Shown here in pieces: positions 1 to 5,976 of a stretch of 8,155 nucleotides of DNA. Both the position numbers and the translations under genes were made by a program. The stretch lies in NCBI RefSeq assembly GCF_045124755.1, contig NZ_JBGVMK010000027.1. One strand, 5' to 3'. The first letter of the stretch is position 1. Every line of letters begins with the position of its first letter. Source of the stretch: Succinimonas sp045124755 (GTDB lineage: Bacteria > Pseudomonadota > Gammaproteobacteria > Enterobacterales > Succinivibrionaceae). The notes under the pieces are model-generated. The model saw only the letters and a program-made list of their open reading frames with translations, was not told the origin of the DNA and made no database searches.

Positions 1-2
1 AC

Positions 3-290
3 GAAGGCGATCTCATTCTGGCTGCCGACACTAAAAAAGACCGCGCCGATCTGGTGGCGGACAATAAGGATCCCCGGGGGCCGAGCTATCTCATGGAATT
101 CAAGTACAAAGGAAATGCCCGGGTTTCTCAGAAGACTGAAATCGCAGAAAGGGAGAAGCTTCTCGCGGAAGCCCGCAGGCAGCTTCTCTTTTATGTCACC
201 GATGATCACCTGAAAACCATTCCCAATCTTCACAAATATGCCATCCTGTATGTCTATGGCAAGTTTTATCTTCAGGAGATTACTGACTGA
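3..290 (+). CDS. PD-(D/E)XK nuclease-like protein, C-terminal part (5' end outside window)
   Basis: The reading frame is open from the first complete codon at base 3 to the TGA ending at 290, so this is the last 95 residues of a longer protein. A GTG at 54 could be mistaken for a start, but coding sequence continues upstream of it. Visible features are an Asp in the segment RADLV, then a beta-strand with the core PD-(D/E)XK signature, MEFKYKGNA, followed by a helix-rich QLLFYV segment and a terminal strand pattern (YAILYVYGKFYL). This spacing (D, then ExK on a strand, then Ala and a helix) is that of the PD-(D/E)XK domain that commonly ends AAA-ATPase-like proteins (PDDEXK_9 type) of gut anaerobes. 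The ATPase part, if present, lies outside the window. Whether it acts as a nuclease is inference; cellular role of this family is not established. No terminator is obvious just after the stop. Confidence 0.7.
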   Translation, partial: EGDLILAADTKKDRADLVADNKDPRGPSYLMEFKYKGNARVSQKTEIAEREKLLAEARRQLLFYVTDDHLKTIPNLHKYAILYVYGKFYLQEITD

Positions 291-590
291 AATCAGCGCG
301 GCGCTGCATGAAAAAAAACTGCTGACGCCTCCGGAGTCCGCGGTTTTCGGGATCGAAAAAATCCGGGAATGATGGTTGGGCCGGAATGCTGATATGCCGG
401 CAGGGCATTGAAGGGGCAGCAGCATGGTGTCCCGGAAGCAGGGCCGCGAAAGCGGGGCTTAATCTCTGAGAATCAGGTGCTTTCCTGGGTTTTTGTCCGC
501 CCCGGTTATCTCCCGGGATTCCGCCCCGGCTTTCATCGCCTCTCCGCGCATGACTCTTAAAATGTTCCTGCATGCCTTAAATACGGCGAA
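291..590. other. Gene-free GC-rich spacer
   Basis: No convincing gene is seen in these 300 bases. A minus-strand frame (280-573) is open, but its product is a low-complexity Pro/Arg/Ala/Gln-rich string with no recognisable motif and no ribosome binding site. A small hairpin with a GAAA loop (CCGC-GAAA-GCGG, around 448-459) is present without a T-run. Base composition is GC-rich like the housekeeping genes and switches to AT-rich at about 580. Confidence 0.5.
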
Positions 591-752
591 TCAGATGTTA
601 TCCTGTGATAACGTTATTGTTTTCTTTAGTTCGTGTAATTTATATATCAGGTCTGAAGTCAGCACTTTAGATCTTGCCTTCCCAAATTTCCATGGCATTG
701 CCTGCTCAAGAATAGCATTTCTTATTTCATCAGACAGCGATTCATTTTCAGC
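591..752 (-). pseudogene. Decayed minus-strand coding remnant (53 residues)
   Basis: On the minus strand, a frame between a TGA (complement of 753-755) and another TGA (complement of 591-593) encodes 53 residues with natural protein-like composition, including the stretches SLSDEIRNAILEQA, PWKFGKARSKVL and SDLIYKLHELKKT. It has no good start codon at its head; the only Met is internal (QAMPWKF). Upstream in the same frame there is a TAG within about 40 bases. It looks like the C-terminal end of a gene whose front was lost. I do not recognise the family. Its AT-rich composition matches the AbiE module next to it rather than the GC-rich spacer, so it may be part of the same acquired segment. 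Chance coding is possible. Confidence 0.35.
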
Positions 753-784
753 TCATTGAAAATTAACAGTAACAAGACGAAATT

Positions 785-868
785 GTTTCTAAAAATGTTC
801 AAAACCGGTGTTTAGTTTAAGGTTTTGGGCGTTTCCAGAAATTGGTGTTTCTAAAATTGCTCAAAACT
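785..868 (+). repeat. Pair of 21-bp imperfect direct repeats, candidate AbiEi operator
   Basis: Two copies of a 21-bp element lie at 785-805 and 847-867. Both begin GTTTCTAAAA and end TCAAAAC, with only two internal mismatches (A/T and T/C). They start 62 bp apart, close to six helical turns, so they would face the same side of DNA. Each is weakly palindromic at its ends (GTTT...AAAC). Between them lies an inverted repeat CAAAACC (800-806)/GGTTTTG (821-827). The second copy ends 53 bp before the abiEi start. AbiEi proteins are known to repress their own operon by binding repeated sites in the promoter; assignment of these repeats to that role is inference. Confidence 0.5.
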
Positions 869-905
869 ATTGTAAATTCTCTTGTTTTGTGCTGAAATAA
901 AAACA

Positions 906-912
906 AAAAGAG
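906..912 (+). promoter_or_regulatory. Ribosome binding site that fixes the abiEi start
   Basis: AAAGAGG lies 8 bases before the ATG at 921. The longer reading with a TTG at 882 has no comparable site and adds 13 residues unlike the family, so the ATG at 921 is preferred. Confidence 0.65.
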
Positions 913-920
913 GTCTCAGA

Positions 921-1685
921 ATGGATCTGTATAAAAACCTTGCAGCCAGGCGCTGCTTTACCCATAGTGACATGGCGCAGCTTACCGGTTCGGAGAGTGC
1001 CGCCATATGGAATATAAAGAGTTATTTAAAAAAAGGTTATATCGAACGGGTACGGCGCGACCTTTATGCCGTCATCAGTATGGAAACGGAACAGCCGATT
1101 CCGAACCGCTTTCAAATCGCATCGCATATAACTTGTGATTCTTTCGTGTCCCATCATAGCTCCTTCGAGTTTTACGGCTATGCCAATCAGGTGTTCTATG
1201 AGATATATTTCTCTGCGGAAAAGAGAACGCGGCCATTCGACTATGATGGTCTGCATTACAAGCCCGTATTGTGGCGCGGCAATGACAATATCATAGAAAC
1301 TGATAATGGCGTGCGTGTCACGTCACTCGAAAGAACAGTAATCGACAGCATCGCTGACTTTACAAAGATTGGCGGTTTAGAGGAACTTCTGCGCTGTCTG
1401 GCGCTTATACCTTCTCTCGATGCATCAAAGCTGCTTGAAGTACTGGAAACATATGGGCGCGGACAGCTTTACCAAAAGGCCGGGTATATTCTTGAGGCAT
1501 ACAAAGACGATCTGTCTTTAACGGAGACATTTTTCTCGGAATGCATGAAGCGTTCATCTTCCAGTAAAACCTATCTGTTCGATAAGCAGAATGATTTTGT
1601 GTTCCATCAGAAATGGCTTTTGTATGCCCCGGCTGAACTGAAGAAGGTTGTTGATAAGGGGGTGAATGACTATGATGCAGTTTGA
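921..1685 (+). CDS. abiEi: AbiEi-type antitoxin and transcriptional repressor
   Basis: This is the 254-residue antitoxin half of an AbiE (type IV toxin-antitoxin, phage abortive infection) pair. In the family, AbiEi counters the nucleotidyltransferase toxin without binding it stably and also represses the operon. Residues 1-52 form an N-terminal winged helix-turn-helix: a helix pair with FTHSDMAQLTG, then the wing ending in IERVRRDLYAV, the typical (G/D)xYxV close. The C-terminal domain follows with the family landmarks SFVSHHSSFEFYGY (75-87), where the usual pattern is S-H-SAL-x-YHG, VTSLERTVIDSI (133-144), and GQLYQKAGYILEAY (181-194). No gaps, frameshifts or missing landmarks are visible, and the length is close to normal for the family. 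Its 3' end overlaps the toxin start by 14 bases, indicating translational coupling. Direct repeats upstream may be its operator. The gene is more AT-rich than its flanks, consistent with horizontal acquisition. Confidence 0.87.
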   Translation: MDLYKNLAARRCFTHSDMAQLTGSESAAIWNIKSYLKKGYIERVRRDLYAVISMETEQPIPNRFQIASHITCDSFVSHHSSFEFYGYANQVFYEIYFSAEKRTRPFDYDGLHYKPVLWRGNDNIIETDNGVRVTSLERTVIDSIADFTKIGGLEELLRCLALIPSLDASKLLEVLETYGRGQLYQKAGYILEAYKDDLSLTETFFSECMKRSSSSKTYLFDKQNDFVFHQKWLLYAPAELKKVVDKGVNDYDAV

Positions 1686-2582
1686 CCGTATATCTCTCGG
1701 CAGACAGGCCAAAGAGCTTGGCTTCGTCAGGGATACATTTGAGAAAGTTCATCGTCTTGCTGACGTGCTGTCATTTATTGGAAAGTGATGCGCTTCTTTC
1801 CGATACGCTGGCGTTAAAGGGCGGTACCGCCATCAATCTGACTATATTCGATCTGCCTCGTTTGTCGGTAGATATTGACATGGACTACTCAAAAGACGTG
1901 CCGAGAGAAGCCATGCTGAGCGAAAGGGAACGGATAACCGATCATATCCGAAAAAACATGACCGCAGGGGGATACAGTCTGAGTCAGAAATCCAGGATGC
2001 ATCACGCATTGGATTCTTTTGTGTTTGAATATGTCAATGCAGGAGGGATGAGGGACAATTTGAAAATCGAAATCAATTATATGCTGCGCTGCCATGTGTT
2101 TCCTGTTACCCGCAGAGTCGTCAGCCTGCCTTGGAATGAGAAGAAAATCACCGTGTTAAGCGTTGATCCGATGGAGATTTTTTCTGCAAAGACTGTCGCA
2201 CTGGTTAACAGGTCGGCTGCCCGAGATCTGTACGATATGTTTAATCTGCAAAAGCACGGACTGTTTGACAAACTGCAGGAGACTGTTTTCAAAAAGTGCA
2301 TCATGTTTTATTTTGCGATAGCATCCGAGAGTGTTCCGGAACATTTTGATTTCAGCAGGATTGGGAATATATCAGCTCAGAAAGTAAAAACGGATTTGAC
2401 TCCTGTTCTGCGGAGAACCGAGCACTTTGATTTCCTGACGGCAAAGACAAAAGTGGAGGAATACCTGAGAAGGGTCCTTCTACCGGAGGATAATCTTTCA
2501 TTTTGGTCGGCGTTTGCAAAAGGGGATTATAAGCCGGAACTTCTGTTTGACGATTCCGAGATCCTGTCAAAGATAGCGGAAC

Positions 2583-2660
2583 GAGGATCTCATTGCCGAG
2601 GAGAAGGCCCGTGCCGCTGCCAGCGAAACCGCCGCCGCTTCGGCGGCCAATCCTGCCTGA
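2583..2660 (+). pseudogene. 3' remnant of an unidentified alanine-rich gene
   Basis: In a frame different from abiEii, 25 codons encode an acidic then Ala/Ser-rich tail (EDLIAEEKARAAASE followed by more Ala) ending in TGA at 2658-2660. This composition is typical of a flexible C-terminal tail, and an intrinsic terminator follows 21 bases later, as expected for a real gene end. The frame is closed upstream by TAG at 2574-2576, so only the tail remains. The segment is GC-rich like the host genes, with a GCCGCCG-CTT-CGGCGGC hairpin at 2631-2647. It appears to be the stump of a resident gene whose front was replaced by the AbiE segment. I cannot name the gene. Confidence 0.45.
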
Positions 2661-2681
2661 ACCCGCATATCTCGCTTGCGC

Positions 2682-2718
2682 AAAGCCGTTTCTGTTTGCA
2701 GGACGGCTTTTTTTGTTT
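2682..2718 (+). terminator. Rho-independent terminator
   Basis: AAAGCCGT (2682-2689) pairs with ACGGCTTT (2703-2710) as a perfect 8-bp stem, followed by seven T and then GTTT. It would stop transcription from the abiE operon and probably first belonged to the alanine-rich gene whose tail precedes it. Confidence 0.85.
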
Positions 2719-2822
2719 AAAATCCCTGAAAAAGCGCCATCCCTGACATTAATTTCCCCCTGAACATCATTATCACCGGGAGCGCCGGCATTCCCTGCAT
2801 TGATATTTACGGAGAGGATGCC

Positions 2823-2864
2823 ATGCTTTTTCAGGAACATAAGAGGCTGGGTCATGACCGATAA
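2823..2864 (+). CDS. Possible 13-codon leader ORF overlapping the lpxM start
   Basis: GGAGAGG (2811-2817), the strongest Shine-Dalgarno-like sequence in this spacer, sits 5 bases before an ATG at 2823. That ATG opens a short frame encoding MLFQEHKRLGHDR and ending in TAA at 2862-2864. It overlaps the lpxM start (ATG 2854) by 11 bases in a different frame, so ribosomes ending here could restart on lpxM. The same site would also serve poorly for an in-frame lpxM ATG at 2818, which directly abuts it. No attenuator hairpin is clear, so this may be chance. Confidence 0.25.
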   Translation: MLFQEHKRLGHDR

Positions 2865-3840
2865 CAGCAACCACATGAAGTCTGCCGGGACAGACGGCAG
2901 TCCGGCCGCCGCCGGCGACCGGAAATTCGACCGCTCCTTCCGGAAGGCCTATCTCCATCCCCGGTATCTGCCGGTGTGGATCCTTCTGGGGATCCTGGGC
3001 ATTCTGTCCTTCATTCCTCCGGTAATCCGGGATTTTATGGCCAACCTGCTGTACCGCCCGCTGATGAGCCTTCCCTTTAAGCAGAAAAAGATCGTTTACA
3101 CCAATCTGAAGCTGTGCTTTCCGGAAAAGTCCGCGGAAGAAATAGAGGTCATTACCCGGGATTTCTTCAGAGTGGGGCTTAAGGTCACTCTGGGGTACGG
3201 GGAATCGTTTTTCAGATCCCGGAAGTATCTCCGGAAAACCTACATGGTAACCGGCGAGGAATACCTGAAGGAGGCCCTGGCTCTGGGGAAGCCCATTATC
3301 TTCATGGCTCCCCATGCCTGGGCCATTGATCATGCCGGACTTTATCTCTCGGCCTCGGGACTTACCATGTGCACCATGATGCACACCTCCAAGAATCCCG
3401 TTTATGACTGGTTTATGAATTCCATGCGCCTTAAGTTCGACGGCAAGGTCTATGAAAGAGGCGCCGGCATCAAATCCATTGTCCGGGCCCTCCGGGACGG
3501 CTATCACTCGTTTTTTCTGCCGGATCAGGATCTGGGGGAGGCCAATTCCGTGTTTGTGAAATTCTTCGCCCAGGATAAGTGCACCCTCATGGTGCTCCCC
3601 CGGCTGGCCAAAATGGCCGATGCCGTGGTGGTGCCGATGTTTTCCTGCTACAACGAGGAGCAGCATCGCTATGAGGTGGTGTTTGACCGCTATTTCGAGG
3701 GCTATCCCACCGGGGATATCAATGCGGACGTGCGAAGAATGAACGCCGTTATCGAAAAGCTGATTCAGGGCCGGGAAAAGCAGTACATGTGGTTCCTGCG
3801 CTACTTTAAGACCCGGAAGGACGGCATCGGCGTCTACTAG
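2854..3840 (+). CDS. lpxM: LpxM-like lipid A acyltransferase (HtrB/MsbB family)
   Basis: The product (328 residues; E. coli LpxM has 323) is a late lipid A acyltransferase. LpxM adds a myristoyl chain from acyl-ACP to the hydroxyl of the 3'-linked hydroxyacyl chain of Kdo2-lauroyl-lipid IVA, at the cytoplasmic face of the inner membrane. Evidence: a single N-terminal membrane segment (about 40-58, YLPVWILLGILGILSFIPPV), NLKLCFPEKS at 84-93, the catalytic HX4D motif HAWAID with His154 and Asp159, NPVYDWFMN (181-189), and the LpxM-type FLPDQDLG (221-228) rather than the LpxL pattern. The C-terminal QYMWFLRYFKTRKDG (310-324) also matches LpxM. The ATG at 2854 is chosen because AAGAGG lies 7 bases upstream and the length fits; ATG 2818 or TTG 2800 would add 12 or 18 residues. 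It stands alone between a terminator and a structured spacer, away from other lipid A genes. Acyl chain length specificity cannot be read from sequence. Confidence 0.9.
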   Translation: MTDNSNHMKSAGTDGSPAAAGDRKFDRSFRKAYLHPRYLPVWILLGILGILSFIPPVIRDFMANLLYRPLMSLPFKQKKIVYTNLKLCFPEKSAEEIEVITRDFFRVGLKVTLGYGESFFRSRKYLRKTYMVTGEEYLKEALALGKPIIFMAPHAWAIDHAGLYLSASGLTMCTMMHTSKNPVYDWFMNSMRLKFDGKVYERGAGIKSIVRALRDGYHSFFLPDQDLGEANSVFVKFFAQDKCTLMVLPRLAKMADAVVVPMFSCYNEEQHRYEVVFDRYFEGYPTGDINADVRRMNAVIEKLIQGREKQYMWFLRYFKTRKDGIGVY

Positions 3841-3864
3841 GCCGGGGAGCCGCGAGAAGAATCT

Positions 3865-3926
3865 CCGGCGGGCGGTTTCCGGGCATGCCCGGCATCTTCC
3901 GGATTTTCTTACGGAATCCCCGCCGG
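3865..3926 (+). other. Nested inverted repeats after lpxM
   Basis: An outer perfect 8-bp pair, CCGGCGGG (3865-3872) and CCCGCCGG (3919-3926), encloses two inner hairpins: a perfect 14-bp palindrome CCGGGCATGCCCGG (3879-3892) and TTCCG/CGGAA (3897-3901/3912-3916). Together they would fold as a three-way junction in RNA or a cruciform in DNA. A six-T run follows 11 bases later (3938-3943), so it may end lpxM transcription imperfectly or stabilise its 3' end. It lies just before the thioesterase promoter region. Confidence 0.55.
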
Positions 3927-3963
3927 ACTGGTTTAACTTTTTTGATTTCTGGCAGGTTCCCAT

Positions 3964-4413
3964 ATGAAAAGCGCGCAAGAGAGCTTATACCGCTTTGCTT
4001 ATACCGGGCAGGCGGAGTTTTATGACTGCGATCCCATGGGGGTGGTCTGGCACGGCAACTATCTCAAATATCTGGAGGCGGCCCGGGGACGTTTTTTTGA
4101 ACTGGCGCATTATCCCTACAAGGTGATCTATCAGGAGGGACATACCTTTCCGGTGGCGGAGCTTAAGCTTAAGTACAAGAGTCCGCTTTTTCTGAAGGAT
4201 GACTTTACCGTGATAACCGACCTTCTGGAATATGAAAACCGCCTGGTGTTTAATCAGGAGGTGCGGCGGGGGGACACCGTGTGCCTGAGAGCCCGTTCCG
4301 TTCAGGTATGTGTCCCGAATGGCGCCGGGGAACTCAGTTTTTTTATGCCGGAGAACTTTATCCGCAATGTCCGGGAACTCATAGCGGAGAGCGGCGTCCC
4401 GGAAGAAGGCTAA
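3964..4413 (+). CDS. Hotdog-fold acyl-CoA thioesterase (4HBT/YbgC type)
   Basis: This 149-residue protein has the length and signature of single-domain hotdog thioesterases, which hydrolyse acyl-CoA or acyl-ACP thioesters as tetramers in the cytosol. The segment FYDCDPMGVVWHGNYLKYLE (19-38) closely matches the active-site loop of 4-hydroxybenzoyl-CoA thioesterase (GDCDPAGIVW); Asp23 aligns with its catalytic Asp17, and the following helix ends in EAARGRFFEL. Later strands carry FPVAELKLKYKSPLFLKDDFTVITDL, the usual central sheet. The ATG at 3964 has GGCAGG 7 bases upstream. The substrate is unknown. It lacks neighbouring tol-pal genes, so it is not the YbgC of that operon by context. VVWHGNY-type thioesterases also occur in aryl polyene clusters together with LpxM-like acyltransferases, but no other such genes are seen here. 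Separation from lpxM by a 123-base structured spacer argues for separate transcription. Confidence 0.85.
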   Translation: MKSAQESLYRFAYTGQAEFYDCDPMGVVWHGNYLKYLEAARGRFFELAHYPYKVIYQEGHTFPVAELKLKYKSPLFLKDDFTVITDLLEYENRLVFNQEVRRGDTVCLRARSVQVCVPNGAGELSFFMPENFIRNVRELIAESGVPEEG

Positions 4414-4445
4414 GGGACTCCTCCCTGACCGCCGGCCTCCGGGGC

Positions 4446-4523
4446 TGCCTTTGCTTTTCCTTCTCTTTCCTGCTGTTCTTATCCTTCCTGCGGTCTTTCT
4501 GATTTTTCTTCTCTTCCCGTTCC
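4446..4523 (+). terminator. Pyrimidine-rich tract, candidate Rho-dependent termination region
   Basis: About 67 of 78 bases on the plus strand are C or T, beginning 32 bases after the thioesterase stop. The RNA would be C/U-rich, G-poor and unstructured, which is what Rho loading sites look like, and no intrinsic terminator is present between the thioesterase gene and the aspC promoter. The role is inference. Frames on either strand here give only Ser/Phe/Leu or Lys/Glu/Arg low-complexity peptides. Confidence 0.35.
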
Positions 4524-4565
4524 GGCCGGGGGCGGGGTTCTCGCGCCGGGAAATGCGGTTTTAGG

Positions 4566-4594
4566 TTGTGCAAATGTGATCAGGGTTTTATAAT
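4566..4594 (+). promoter_or_regulatory. Predicted sigma-70 promoter of aspC
   Basis: TTGTGC (4566-4571) and a perfect TATAAT (4589-4594) are separated by 17 bases, the ideal spacing. Transcription would begin near 4601, leaving an 80-base leader that contains a CGGCC/GGCCG hairpin (around 4625-4645). The spacer includes ATGTGATCA, resembling half of a CRP site, but the other half is not seen. Confidence 0.65.
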
Positions 4595-4680
4595 TCCCTC
4601 TTGGAAATCGAAAGACCGGAGAATCGGCCGGGGTTAATAAGGCCGCTCCGCTCTTTATCAGATCTTTCTTCCTGAACAAT

Positions 4681-5889
4681 ATGGGTACAAACATGTTTTT
4701 TGAAAAAATTGCAGCCGCTCCGGCAGATCCTATTTTAGGTCTTACAGAAGAATTCAAGAATGATCCCCGTCCTGAAAAAATTAACCTGGGCGTTGGCATC
4801 TTCAAGAACAACCAGGGTCAGACTCCGATTCTCAAGTGCGTTAAGAAGGCAGAGGAAATTATTCTGGCCACCGAGAAGACCAAGAGCTATCTGCCCATCG
4901 TCGGTGCTCCGGAATACGGCAAACTGGTTCGCGAACTGGTTCTGGGCCGGGACAGCGAGATTATCAAAGACGATCGCGCCCGTACTGCTCAGGCTCCCGG
5001 CGGCACCGGAGCTCTCCGTGTGGGCGCTGACTTCCTGAAGCAGCAGAATGTAACCGCTAAGATCTGGATCTCCGATCCCACCTGGGCCAACCACATGCAG
5101 GTATTCGGGAAGGCCGGTCTGGAAATCGGCCGCTATGCCTACTATGACAAGGCCAGCCAGGGACTGGATTTCGAGGGAATGAAGAACGACCTCAGGATCA
5201 AGGCCAAGGCCGGCGATGCCGTGCTGCTCCATGCCTGCTGCCACAATCCCACCGGCATTGATCCCACTCCGGCTCAGTGGGAAGAGCTGGCTCAGCTTAC
5301 CGCCGAACTCGGTCTCCTGCCGTTCTTTGACTTTGCCTACCAGGGCTTCGGCAACGGCATCGAAGAGGATGCCCTCGGCATCAGAACCTTCCTGAAGCAC
5401 CATAAGGAAATTCTGGTAGCCAGCTCCTTCTCCAAGAACTTCGGTCTTTACAACGAGCGTATCGGCGCCATCACCATCGTTTCCGCAACCAGGGACGATG
5501 CTGACCGGGTATTCTCCCAGCTTAAGATCGCCGTTCGCGCCAACTTCTCCAATCCTCCGGTGCACGGCGCCAGCATTGTTACCACCGTGCTTTCCGATCC
5601 TGAACTCCGCGCCATGTGGGAGAACGAGGTTAAGGAAATGCGGGATCGCATCAAGGAAATGCGTTCTCTCCTGGTGGAGAAGCTTAAGGAACGCAATGCC
5701 AAGGTTGATTTCTCCTTCATTAACAACCAGTACGGCATGTTCTCCTTCTCCGGTCTCAGCAAGGAGCAGGTAGCCCGTCTCAAGACCGAATTCGGCATTT
5801 ACATCGTAGGCAGCGGACGCATCAGCGTGGCCGGTATTACCACCGCCAACATCGATCCGCTGTGCGATGCCATTGTGAAGGTGCTGTAA
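4681..5889 (+). CDS. aspC: Aspartate aminotransferase (AspC/TyrB type, class I)
   Basis: This is a 402-residue PLP enzyme converting L-aspartate and 2-oxoglutarate to oxaloacetate and L-glutamate, a cytosolic dimer linking amino acid and C4-acid metabolism. The similarity to E. coli AspC (396 residues) is visible end to end: AAAPADPILGL, INLGVGIFKN, ARTAQAPGGTGALRV, CHNPTGIDPT, FFDFAYQGFG, SFSKNFGLYNERIGA, SNPPVHGASIV and YGMFSFSGLSKEQV. Key residues are in place: PLP lysine 252 in SKNFG, Asp217 (binds the pyridine nitrogen), Asn189, Trp135, Arg380 (alpha-carboxylate) and Arg286 (side-chain carboxylate of dicarboxylic substrates). Neither possible start has a clear ribosome binding site. ATG 4681 gives four extra residues; ATG 4693 (MFFEKI, 398 residues) matches the E. 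coli start better and may be the real one. It has its own promoter and terminator. AspC versus TyrB preference cannot be settled by eye. Confidence 0.95.
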   Translation: MGTNMFFEKIAAAPADPILGLTEEFKNDPRPEKINLGVGIFKNNQGQTPILKCVKKAEEIILATEKTKSYLPIVGAPEYGKLVRELVLGRDSEIIKDDRARTAQAPGGTGALRVGADFLKQQNVTAKIWISDPTWANHMQVFGKAGLEIGRYAYYDKASQGLDFEGMKNDLRIKAKAGDAVLLHACCHNPTGIDPTPAQWEELAQLTAELGLLPFFDFAYQGFGNGIEEDALGIRTFLKHHKEILVASSFSKNFGLYNERIGAITIVSATRDDADRVFSQLKIAVRANFSNPPVHGASIVTTVLSDPELRAMWENEVKEMRDRIKEMRSLLVEKLKERNAKVDFSFINNQYGMFSFSGLSKEQVARLKTEFGIYIVGSGRISVAGITTANIDPLCDAIVKVL

Positions 5890-5946
5890 ATCCGGCATCA
5901 GGCTTTCCGGTGTCCCCGGAATCCCAGCAGGTTCGGTATTGAATAT

Positions 5947-5976
5947 AAGCCGTGTCCCCGAGGATGCGGCTTTTTT
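5947..5976 (+). terminator. Rho-independent terminator of aspC
   Basis: AAGCCG (5947-5952) pairs with CGGCTT (5967-5972), with an inner TCC/GGA pairing around a CCGA loop, and six T follow (5971-5976). A second hairpin, TTCCGG/CCGGAA, lies between the aspC stop and this terminator (about 5906-5923). Confidence 0.85.

Larger units (their letters stand above)
1672..2746 (+). pseudogene. abiEii: AbiEii-type nucleotidyltransferase toxin, frameshifted and 3'-altered
   Basis: The true start is ATG 1672 (or 1675), with AAGGGGG at 1656-1662 as ribosome binding site. The first 38 codons give a proper AbiEii N-terminus (GRQAKELGFVRDTFEKVHRL) and then hit TGA at 1786-1788. The rest continues in the next frame: removing one G of the pair 1780-1781 restores SFIESDALLSDTLALKGG. 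A TTG at 1682 opens this second frame, but its first residues are unlike the family. Beyond the shift the catalytic core is intact: LKGGTAINL (motif I), LSVDIDMDY (Asp pair), LKIEINYML, and SAARDLYDMFNL. The 3' end is also wrong: after PELLFDDSEILSKIAE (to about 2580) the family's closing HPMALWK-like residues are absent. The frame runs on through the tail of another gene and its terminator to TGA 2746. Intact, it would transfer nucleotides using GTP or another NTP and arrest growth. As read, it is probably inactive unless the shift is a sequencing error. Confidence 0.82.

Noticed and set aside
54..290. GTG at 54 as the start of a complete 78-codon gene
   Set aside because: The same frame stays open to the window edge and carries nuclease-domain sequence before 54, so the gene is a C-terminal fragment.
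493..759. Plus-strand 88-codon frame
   Set aside because: It spans the composition switch at about 580 and overlaps the more protein-like minus-strand remnant; no motif and no good ribosome binding site.
2773..3978. Long minus-strand open frame (401 codons) opposite lpxM
   Set aside because: Antisense to a well-supported lpxM, with a His/Gly/Pro-rich product lacking any motif; a codon-bias shadow.
4379..4573. Minus-strand 64-codon frame rich in Lys, Glu and Arg
   Set aside because: It is produced by the pyrimidine tract read in reverse, overlaps the thioesterase end and promoter, and has no ribosome binding site.
4735..5898. Long minus-strand open frame (387 codons) opposite aspC
   Set aside because: It lies wholly antisense to a gene with clear family identity; its product has no recognisable domain and the open frame is explained by the codon bias of aspC.
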